Assembly: GCA_003565035.1 (NCBI GenBank)
Contig: PXDP01000357.1
Span: 1-12,559 of the forward strand
Length of the DNA stretch: 12,559 nt
Source: PVC group bacterium
GTDB taxonomy: Bacteria > Verrucomicrobiota > Kiritimatiellia > SS1-B-03-39 > UBA6053
Direction of reading: 5' to 3'
Part shown: positions 6,825-12,559 of the stretch, piece by piece
How positions within the stretch are numbered: position 1 is the first letter of the stretch
How the letters are laid out: each line of letters begins with the position of its first letter
Position numbers and translations under genes: made by a program
The notes under the pieces: generated by a model
The model's database searches: none
Seen by the model: only the letters and a program-made list of their open reading frames with translations
What the model was told of the DNA's origin: nothing

Positions 6825-8615
6825 TTACCGTCGAGGTTCAATCTGAACCGGCAAAAGCGACTGAACATCCTGAAAATCCACCCGGTAGGGCCGCGGCGGC
6901 ATCTTCAGGCCCGCCTCCTGCGCTGCGCGGAGTTCCTCCTCCAGATCCGGGTCGACCCACCAGTACGCCTCGGCACTGCGCTCATCCCCGTATTTGCCCA
7001 GAACATGATCGGGCATCCCGAATTTATTCCAGTAGAGCAGCCGGGTGTGGTCGCTGTTCCACAGCAGAATGTAGGGGGTTTCCTCCACCAGAATCGCGTC
7101 AATCTTACGGACCACCTCATGCCGTGTCTCCACATCGAATTCGGTGGCCAGGCTGTCGATCATCTCATCCACATCCTCACGGGCAAAGCCTGTGATATTA
7201 AAGCTGTTGCGGGTGTCGGCATGGCGGCTGTGCCACATGGACTCCGGATCTTTAAAGACCCCCGCGCCCCAGGCGGCCCAGGTCATGTCATAATTAAAAT
7301 CCTGCATATCCGCCGACCAGGCGGCCCAGTCTTTGCGGTTGATGTTCAGCTCAATGCCCACCTGCTGCAAAGCCTCGCGGTAAATGAGCAGAAAGCGGTC
7401 CGCAGTCGCGTCACGGGTAAGGAAATTAATCACAAAGCGCTGACCGTCTTTCACCAAATTCCCTGCATCATTCACGCGCCACCCCGCTTCAGTCAGCAGG
7501 CGCCGCGCGGCGGACACATCAAACGGAATCAGCGCATGAGGATTCCCCTCGGGATACAAGTCCTCAAAATAGCTCTGGGTGAGCGCGTACTGATTAAACA
7601 TGAGGCTGGAATTCATCCGCTCGCGGTCCAGCAGATGGGCCAGTGCGCGGCGGACACGCCGGTCGCGGAACAGCGGTCGGCGCATATTCATGGCAAAGCC
7701 CTGAAAGCCCTGAGGCCGCTGGTTAAACACCTGCTGCTTCACAATCCAATTGTTGTCAAAGCGCTCCCCGGTGGCCCGTTCCACCCAGAAGCGGGCGGTG
7801 TAGATGGCATGCACATCAAATTCGCCGCGCAGAAAGTTATCCAGCGCCTGATCGCGCTCCGGAAAAAAGCGGTATTCGATCTCCTCAAAATTGCCGAGAT
7901 GCTCCGCCCGGGGATCGTCTTTATTCCAGTAGTCCTCCCGGCGACGCAGCAGTACCGAGCGCGGTTCGCTGAGCCGCACGATCTCGTACGGGCCCGACAC
8001 CACCGGAAATTCAAAATTCACCCGGTTGAAGTCCTGATCCGCCCACCAGTGTTTGGGCAAAATATTGAAACCGCCGACCGACCACAGATTGCGCCAGTGC
8101 ACTTCCGTAGAGGTAAAGCGAACCGTCCGTTCGTCGAGAATTTCCGGCGGATTAAGCTTGCTCAGCCCCACCTTATGCGGACCGGTCAGATTGGCATCGT
8201 CCATGATCGCGTTGAAGGTCCAGGCCACATCCGCCGCCGTGATCGGGGTTCCGTCGCTCCATGCAGCCCGCGGATCCAGCTCAAAGGTGAAAACCTGATG
8301 ATCCTCATGGGTCTCCACGGTCACCTGGCGTGCCAGCGCCGGTTCGGGTTCCAGCGTAATGGCATTGCGGGTGATCAGGGTTTCAAACTGATGCCCGAAG
8401 AGCTGGGCGGAGAACACATTTTGATCCAGATAGTGGTTGAAACTGCGCGGATACTGGGAGGCGAAGGTGCGGAAGCGCCCGCCCGGCTCCGCCCAATCAG
8501 AAGCCAGCGGGGAAACCTGCGGCTCCCAACCCTCCGGCGGAATCATCTGAACCTCGGCAGAAAAAGCCAAAAAACCCTTCAACGAAAACAAAAGCATGCA
8601 GATCAGTAATTTCAT
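6825..8615 (-). CDS. yejA: Peptide ABC transporter periplasmic solute-binding protein YejA
   Basis: A 596-residue solute-binding protein of the SBP_bac_5 (OppA/DppA) family, near the length of E. coli YejA (about 604). It captures oligopeptides in the periplasm and delivers them to YejBE. Residues 1-20 are a signal peptide, likely cut at FSA/EVQ; there is no lipobox cysteine at the site, so it is a soluble rather than lipid-anchored protein. Family hallmarks include AWSDGTPITAADVAWTFN in the N-terminal third, VSGPYEIV, and RRVRRALAHLLDRERMN in the middle. It is the first gene of the yejABEF operon. In enterobacteria the Yej system imports microcin C and other peptides; whether this homologue has that range is inference. 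The start ATG has only a weak GAG upstream. Confidence 0.93.
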   Translation of the reverse strand: MKLLICMLLFSLKGFLAFSAEVQMIPPEGWEPQVSPLASDWAEPGGRFRTFASQYPRSFNHYLDQNVFSAQLFGHQFETLITRNAITLEPEPALARQVTVETHEDHQVFTFELDPRAAWSDGTPITAADVAWTFNAIMDDANLTGPHKVGLSKLNPPEILDERTVRFTSTEVHWRNLWSVGGFNILPKHWWADQDFNRVNFEFPVVSGPYEIVRLSEPRSVLLRRREDYWNKDDPRAEHLGNFEEIEYRFFPERDQALDNFLRGEFDVHAIYTARFWVERATGERFDNNWIVKQQVFNQRPQGFQGFAMNMRRPLFRDRRVRRALAHLLDRERMNSSLMFNQYALTQSYFEDLYPEGNPHALIPFDVSAARRLLTEAGWRVNDAGNLVKDGQRFVINFLTRDATADRFLLIYREALQQVGIELNINRKDWAAWSADMQDFNYDMTWAAWGAGVFKDPESMWHSRHADTRNSFNITGFAREDVDEMIDSLATEFDVETRHEVVRKIDAILVEETPYILLWNSDHTRLLYWNKFGMPDHVLGKYGDERSAEAYWWVDPDLEEELRAAQEAGLKMPPRPYRVDFQDVQSLLPVQIEPRR

Positions 8616-8730
8616 ACACTCAAGCTAAAGAGCGACAGAAAATTTGCAAGTACTGAACTGAACAAAGCCATGCCTTCGGGAAAAACACAAATTCGGGGAT
8701 GCGCCTCTGCAAAGTCAATCCGCAAACGTC

Positions 8731-8879
8731 CAGGACATCCCCCATTTTTTGGGTCATAAAATCAAGATAGCCTGGTAAACATTGCCTGAAGAGCATTTTT
8801 GAAAGTAAAGAAGCCTTTCTGTTGGGTAGGATTGAAATCACGACAAATCAGTCCAAACCCAAAAATGGGGCATGTCCTG
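8731..8879. repeat. Imperfect inverted repeat pair bounding about 149 bases (possible MITE-like relic)
   Basis: The left arm (8731-8754) and the reverse complement of the right arm (8857-8879) agree at every position except one substitution and one T in a T-run. They share CAGGACAT, CCCCATTTTT and GGGT. The arms lie 102 bases apart and the interior has no gene. The shape fits a miniature non-autonomous element or a pair of REP-like sequences facing each other. No target duplication is clear. Confidence 0.55.
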
Positions 8880-8912
8880 TTCGTCTGTCCCGGATCCGTG
8901 CCCCCACCCACC

Positions 8913-8954
8913 AAAAAAAGACGCAGGATTCAGGCTCTCCTGAATCCTGCGTCT
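8913..8954 (-). terminator. Rho-independent terminator of the nucleobase-uptake operon
   Basis: A 16-bp perfect stem (AGACGCAGGATTCAGG at 8919-8934 with its complement at 8939-8954) closes a 4-base loop, CTCT. On the minus strand the stem is followed by a run of seven Ts (A7 at 8913-8919 on the plus strand, its last base also pairing in the stem). It lies 18 bases downstream of the purine permease stop, so it ends that operon before yejA. Confidence 0.92.
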
Positions 8955-8972
8955 GAGGAAGGGTATAGCGGA

Positions 8973-10265
8973 CTACATCGCCAGCTTCAGCACAAACAAG
9001 GCCGCCAGTCCGATCGTAAACGGACTCAGCGCTTTGATTTTGCCGGTGGCCAGATGCAGAACCACATGGGTCAGCAGACCGAAGATGATACCATCAGCAA
9101 TGCTGAAGGTCAGCGGCATCATAATCAGCGTCACAAAGGCCGGAATCGCGGAGAGCATGTCGTCAAAATCGACCTTGCGCAGTGGCGACATCATGAACAC
9201 GCCCACAATCACCAGTGCCGGGGCGGTGGCCGCCGCCGGAACCATGATGAAGATTGGCGCGAAAAACAGCGCCAGCAGGAACAGGACCGCAGTTGTTAAG
9301 GCTGTCATCCCGGTTTTCCCGCCTTCGGTTACGCCGGAGGCACTCTCGATATAGACCGTCACCGTACTGGTGCCCAATGCGGCCCCGGCGGTGGTGCCAA
9401 TGGCATCCGCGAAGAACGCCTGTTTCGCATTGGGGATACGGCCCTGCTCATCCAGCATGCCCGCTTTGTCACTGACCCCCACCAGGGTGCCCACGGTGTC
9501 GAACATGTCCACAAACAGGAACGTGAACAGCACCACCAGCATCTCCAGCGTGAAAATCTGCGAAAACTCGAACTTCCAGAAGATCGGTGCCAGTGAAGGC
9601 GGCAGGGTGACCAGATTGCCGTCGGGCACTTCGGTGACCCCAAACGGAATGCCCGCCAGCGTCACTGCGAACATACCGATGAGCAGCGCGCCTTTGACCC
9701 GCAGGACCAGCAACGCACCGGTCAGCAGAACACCCGCCATCATTAAGACAACCGGCGCGGACTTGACATCCCCCAGCGTCACCAGGGTCGGCTCGTATCC
9801 GGAGATCAGCCCCGCGTTTTTCATGCCGATAAAGGCAATGAACAGGCCAATCCCGGCGGAAATCGCATGCTTCACGGCCATGGGAATGGCATTGAGGATC
9901 GCCTCGCGGATATTCAGGGCCGTGAGGATCAGGAAGAGAATCCCCTCCAGAAACACTGCGGTCAATGCGAACTGCCAGGAATGCCCCATGCCCAGCACCA
10001 CGCCAAAGGCAAAAAAGGCGTTCAGGCCCATGCCCGGCGCGAGTGCGAAGGGCAGTTTGGCCAGAAACGCCATCACCAGCGTGGCAATGGCCGCGGAAAG
10101 CGCCGTGGCCGTAAACAGCGCCGGCTGATCCATGCCCGCGGCGGACAGAATCGAAGGGTTCACGGCCAGAATGTAGGCCATGGTCATGAAGGTCGTGATC
10201 CCGGCCAGCACCTCGGTGCGGACCGTCGTCCCGTTTTCCTTCAATTTAAAGTAGGAGGAAAGCAT
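8973..10265 (-). CDS. pbuG: Purine permease, AzgA/PbuG family (adenine, guanine or hypoxanthine uptake)
   Basis: A 430-residue inner-membrane transporter of the AzgA-like branch of nucleobase:cation symporters (PbuG, GhxP, AdeP type), importing a purine base with a proton. Family motifs are TEVLAGITTFMTMAYILAVN (17-36), APGMGLNAFFAF (76-87), FVDMFDTVGTLVG (251-263) and GTSTVTVYIESASGV followed by EGGKTGMTAL (298-323). Hydrophobic segments run through the whole protein, as expected for 12-14 helices. The start at 10265 is preceded by AAGGA, which overlaps the stop region of the upstream barrel gene only eight bases away, so the two are probably translationally coupled. It is the last gene of the operon, followed by a strong terminator. 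Which purine it prefers cannot be decided from sequence; the gene symbol marks the family only. Confidence 0.92.
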   Translation of the reverse strand: MLSSYFKLKENGTTVRTEVLAGITTFMTMAYILAVNPSILSAAGMDQPALFTATALSAAIATLVMAFLAKLPFALAPGMGLNAFFAFGVVLGMGHSWQFALTAVFLEGILFLILTALNIREAILNAIPMAVKHAISAGIGLFIAFIGMKNAGLISGYEPTLVTLGDVKSAPVVLMMAGVLLTGALLVLRVKGALLIGMFAVTLAGIPFGVTEVPDGNLVTLPPSLAPIFWKFEFSQIFTLEMLVVLFTFLFVDMFDTVGTLVGVSDKAGMLDEQGRIPNAKQAFFADAIGTTAGAALGTSTVTVYIESASGVTEGGKTGMTALTTAVLFLLALFFAPIFIMVPAAATAPALVIVGVFMMSPLRKVDFDDMLSAIPAFVTLIMMPLTFSIADGIIFGLLTHVVLHLATGKIKALSPFTIGLAALFVLKLAM

Positions 10266-10273
10266 GAGGATCC

Positions 10274-10981
10274 TTAGAAACTGTATTTCACAAACAGCGT
10301 CGGATTCACCTGCCAGCCTTTGTCGGGATTGCCCGCAAAGTTATGGCCGATCTCAATCTCGGTGCCCACCGAAAACTGTTCCGTGACGTTGTACATCAAT
10401 TGCGGTTCGGTCAGGAAGACATGCTCCGTATCCGTTTCGCCGTCAAAATCGAAATCCAGATCTTCCCGCCAAAAGTCCGCGAAGCCCCGGAAGGTCACTT
10501 TTCCGTCCAGCAAATGCCAGTACCACACCAACGTGAGCTGATAACTGTCGTCGTGTTTGCCGCGGATGTTTTTGTAGAGCACTTTGAAACTCAGTCCGCG
10601 GGAATAATCCGGGGCATTCACCGAATAATCAATCCCCGCCAGCCAGGCATCATTGATCCCGTAGGCCAACTGCGCTTCCGGGGAGTTGAACCGGCCATGA
10701 CCGCCGTTGTATTCAATCTGAAAGCCAAACGGACGGGTTTCCGGTGTGCTGAACACCCGGGCGATTTCAAAATAGCTTTCACTGACGCCCTTCATATCGC
10801 CGACATCATAATTAAAATCCACAAAGAAAAAGGTGCTGCCGTATGCGTCCGGCTTGAACATTTCGATCGTGGATGTAAAATGCTCGCGGTCATCGCCGAA
10901 GTCATAGTGCAACTGAATTTCCTGAGCGGAGAGCACCGTCATCGCCAGCATAGAGACCAGAATCATGTGAAGTTTTTTCAT
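10274..10981 (-). CDS. DUF5020-like outer-membrane beta-barrel protein, putative nucleoside/nucleobase channel
   Basis: A 235-residue exported protein. Residues 1-19 are a signal peptide (MKKLHMILV..., cut likely at LSA/QEI). The mature protein alternates polar and aromatic residues in short strands and ends in VKYSF, with the terminal Phe used for outer-membrane barrel assembly. Segments such as LHYDFG (24-29), STIEMFKPDAYGSTFFFVDFNY (37-58), EIARVF, QIEYNGG and GFADFWRE (166-173) match my recollection of the DUF5020 family known mostly from Bacteroidota. From memory this family is related to Tsx, the nucleoside-specific channel. It sits between a uracil permease and a purine permease in one operon, which supports a role letting nucleobases or nucleosides through the outer membrane; this is inference. 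The gap to the upstream permease is 91 bases with a GC-rich hairpin; the gap to the downstream one is 8. Confidence 0.8.
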   Translation of the reverse strand: MKKLHMILVSMLAMTVLSAQEIQLHYDFGDDREHFTSTIEMFKPDAYGSTFFFVDFNYDVGDMKGVSESYFEIARVFSTPETRPFGFQIEYNGGHGRFNSPEAQLAYGINDAWLAGIDYSVNAPDYSRGLSFKVLYKNIRGKHDDSYQLTLVWYWHLLDGKVTFRGFADFWREDLDFDFDGETDTEHVFLTEPQLMYNVTEQFSVGTEIEIGHNFAGNPDKGWQVNPTLFVKYSF

Positions 10982-11038
10982 AACGTCATTTTCTACAGGT
11001 TTGGGTTGGGTTCAGGGAAACACGAGAACCGGGGTACC

Positions 11039-11060
11039 CGGGCCGGATCCTCCCGGCCCG
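11039..11060 (-). promoter_or_regulatory. GC-rich intercistronic hairpin between uraA and the barrel gene
   Basis: CGGGCCGG at 11039-11046 and CCGGCCCG at 11053-11060 form an 8-bp stem with a 6-base loop. No T-run follows on the minus strand, so it is more likely an mRNA-stabilising or partial attenuating structure than a full terminator. It could set lower expression of the downstream genes relative to uraA. Confidence 0.5.
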
Positions 11061-11072
11061 TGCATCCGGATC

Positions 11073-12308
11073 TCAAATAACAATATCATCCTCGTCCGAG
11101 GCCTCGACGCCGCCGGAATGTCCGGGAAGAATCAGGTGCAGGAGCACGCCCACCACCGAGGCCAGGCCAATGCCCGCCAGCGTGAACTGTCCGAGCGAAA
11201 TCGAGGCCCCGCCAATGCCCACCGCCAGTACAATCGAAACAATCACCTGATTGCGGGTCTGATTCAGATTGGTTTTGGAATCCACCAGGATTTTAATGCC
11301 CACGCAGGCAATCATGCCGAACAGCAGCAGCATGATCCCGCCCAGCACCGCCACCGGAATCGTGCGCAGCGCACCGGAAATCTTGCCGATAAACGAAAAC
11401 AGTACCGCCGTCACTGCGGAAATCTGCAGCACCCGCGGATCCACCACCTTGGTCAGCGACACCGCCCCCGTCACCTCCGAGTAGGTTGTATTGGGCGGAC
11501 CGCCCATAACCCCGGCCACCATAGTCGCAATGCCGTCGCCCAGCAGCGTCTTGTGCAGGCCGGGCTCCTCGACGAAGTTTTTATGCGCCACTCCGCCGAT
11601 GGCATACATGTCGCCCACGTGCTCAATCATCGGAGCAATGGCCACGGGCAGCAGATAAAAAATCGCCTCCGGATTGAACTGCGGCATCGTGAAGCCCGGC
11701 AGGGCCAGCCAGGCCGCCTCCTGAATCGGTGTCGTATCCACCTGCTTCAGCAGCAGCGCCGCGAGATATCCCACAACCAACCCCACCAGGATCGGGATCA
11801 GCTTCAGCATGCCTTTGGCAAACACCACCGTCACAATGGCCGCCGCCAGCACAATCACCGCCAGCATCCAATGATCCGAAGCCATGTCCACCGCCACCGG
11901 GGCCAGCGAAAGGCCGATCACCATAATCACCGGCCCCACCACCACCGAAGGAAACACCCGCGCGATAATCTGAGGCCCCTGCCAGCGAATCAACTGAGAC
12001 ACCAGCGTATACACCAGCCCGACCGCGATCAGCCCGCTCAGCGTTCCCGGCAGCCCATACCGCTCTGTGGCCGCGATGATCGGCGCGATAAACGCGAAAC
12101 TGCTGCCCAGAAACACCGGGACTTTCCCGCCGGTGATCACATGGAAAATCAGCGTCCCCACCCCCGCCGTGCACAGGGCCACCGCCGGATCAATGCCCAC
12201 CAGCAGCGGAACCAGCACCGTCGCGCCAAAGGCCACAAATAAAAACTGAACGCCTAAAATCAGACGGCGCTGCGGGGTCAACTCAACAGGGGCAATCGGC
12301 AGGGACAT
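11073..12308 (-). CDS. uraA: Uracil permease, NCS2 family
   Basis: A 411-residue inner-membrane uracil:proton symporter of the NCS2 family (UraA is about 429 residues). Hydrophobic helices span the protein. PVFLGSSFAF (64-73) matches the half-helix region lining the site. IEHVGD places Glu229 at the position of UraA Glu241, and GGPPNTTYSE places Glu278 at UraA Glu290; both contact uracil in the known structure. The NTTYSE form is the one found in uracil rather than xanthine or urate transporters, so uracil is the likely substrate. The start ATG at 12308 has GGAG eight bases upstream (12317-12320). The C-terminal tail, EASDEDDIVI, is acidic. It is the first visible gene of the nucleobase operon. 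Confidence 0.94.
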   Translation of the reverse strand: MSLPIAPVELTPQRRLILGVQFLFVAFGATVLVPLLVGIDPAVALCTAGVGTLIFHVITGGKVPVFLGSSFAFIAPIIAATERYGLPGTLSGLIAVGLVYTLVSQLIRWQGPQIIARVFPSVVVGPVIMVIGLSLAPVAVDMASDHWMLAVIVLAAAIVTVVFAKGMLKLIPILVGLVVGYLAALLLKQVDTTPIQEAAWLALPGFTMPQFNPEAIFYLLPVAIAPMIEHVGDMYAIGGVAHKNFVEEPGLHKTLLGDGIATMVAGVMGGPPNTTYSEVTGAVSLTKVVDPRVLQISAVTAVLFSFIGKISGALRTIPVAVLGGIMLLLFGMIACVGIKILVDSKTNLNQTRNQVIVSIVLAVGIGGASISLGQFTLAGIGLASVVGVLLHLILPGHSGGVEASDEDDIVI

Positions 12309-12347
12309 ACAGAACTCTCCGGGGGTTGCGTTTTGACAGGAGCCCCC
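12309..12347 (-). promoter_or_regulatory. uraA ribosome-binding site with adjacent 5-bp leader hairpin
   Basis: On the minus strand the leader reads GGGGG, 17 bases, CCCCC, then immediately GGAGAG (the Shine-Dalgarno sequence), then eight bases to ATG. The five G-C pairs (12343-12347 with 12321-12325) sit directly beside the ribosome-binding site and could influence access to it. No known riboswitch pattern was recognised. An AT-rich stretch at about 12350-12400 is the likely promoter region, without a clear consensus. Confidence 0.4.
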
Positions 12348-12488
12348 TTAATCGGATAAAACGCATCTGAATAGATAAAAATTAAAATTTTGTTAGAACG
12401 GGATACCGAACCTCATGCTCCCCCTCCCCCCATTCGCGGGCCGGCAGTGCAATCCGTGGTTCATTTTCGGCTCCTCCCCCCTTCATCT

Positions 12489-12516
12489 TTGGACATTGAG
12501 TGTTGAATATTGGATG
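12489..12516. repeat. Heptamer tandem repeat, consensus TTGRRYR, four units
   Basis: Four contiguous 7-base units are seen: TTGGACA, TTGAGTG, TTGAATA and TTGGATG, followed by TTCC. Every unit begins TTG and then follows purine-purine-pyrimidine-purine. It lies about 180 bases upstream of uraA. Repeats of this style occur between genes in some PVC bacteria as I recall; this was not verified. Confidence 0.6.
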
Positions 12517-12559
12517 TTCCTCCTGATGAAATCTGACCTCTACCCTCCCGCCCCCCCCC

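Larger units (their letters stand above)
8616..8972. other. Non-coding gap upstream of yejA, holding an inverted repeat and a terminator
   Basis: This 357-base gap separates the end of the purine permease gene from the start of yejA, both on the minus strand. It must contain the yejA promoter, but no convincing -35/-10 pair stands out. It contains an imperfect inverted repeat pair (8731-8754 and 8857-8879) and the terminator at 8913-8954. A 73-codon open frame on the minus strand (8620-8841) crosses the left repeat arm and has no recognisable features. Confidence 0.6.

Noticed and set aside
7005..8609. A 534-codon plus-strand open frame opposite yejA
   Set aside because: Antisense shadow of a clear solute-binding protein gene; no domain, start signal or conserved motif.
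8620..8841. A 73-codon minus-strand frame upstream of yejA
   Set aside because: It crosses one arm of the inverted repeat and has no recognisable motif or clear ribosome-binding site; more likely non-coding.
10266..10273. Purine riboswitch upstream of the purine permease
   Set aside because: The gap to the previous gene is eight bases, so there is no room for an aptamer; none was recognised in the uraA leader either.
11001..12242. A 413-codon plus-strand open frame opposite uraA, and a similar one at 5740-6846 opposite yejB
   Set aside because: The composition is dominated by His, Arg, Gln and Asn, the typical antisense of hydrophobic membrane-protein codons.

Overview
The window looks like the chromosome of a GC-rich diderm bacterium. 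Signal peptides, an outer-membrane beta-barrel protein ending in Phe, and a Yej-type peptide importer all point to a Gram-negative envelope. My best guess is the PVC superphylum, possibly Kiritimatiellota. That rests on small repeats I associate from memory with that group: TTTTCCGA-type palindromes, a CAACAGGTGCGCACA repeat beside a Y1 transposase, and TTGRRTR heptamers. No taxonomic marker was searched, so the placement is tentative. Layout: (1) 2-646 (+) is the 3' end of purL, the glutaminase domain of the purine-synthesis enzyme FGAM synthase. (2) 675-1427 (-) is a secreted SGNH/GDSL hydrolase converging on purL. Two copies of a palindrome sit at this junction, and one of them encodes the hydrolase C-terminal tail. 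(3) 1464-2536 is a REP/RAYT-like mobile unit: a Y1 (HUH) transposase gene (1605-2519, +) with two copies of a 16-nt repeat upstream, one in frame inside the gene, and one filling the 18-nt gap before the next gene. (4) 8615 to 2538 (-) is a complete yejA-yejB-yejE-yejF peptide ABC importer operon with stop/start overlaps. Its YejE carries an unusually large extracytoplasmic insertion. (5) 8616-8972 is a non-coding gap with a long imperfect inverted repeat and a strong terminator. (6) 12308 to 8973 (-) is a nucleobase-uptake operon: a uracil permease (UraA), a small DUF5020-like outer-membrane barrel, and a purine permease (AzgA/PbuG family), ending at the terminator. (7) 12309-12559 is the uraA leader and upstream DNA, with a heptamer tandem repeat and C-rich tracts. 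How the genes fit together: the right operon plausibly moves nucleobases across both membranes, with the barrel as outer-membrane pore and the two permeases in the inner membrane. The middle operon imports oligopeptides. purL belongs to de novo purine synthesis, but it is on the other strand and not co-transcribed with the salvage genes. The most unusual feature is the repeat/transposase unit, in which the putative transposase gene carries an in-frame copy of its own flanking repeat. No tRNA, rRNA, CRISPR array or recognisable riboswitch was seen.
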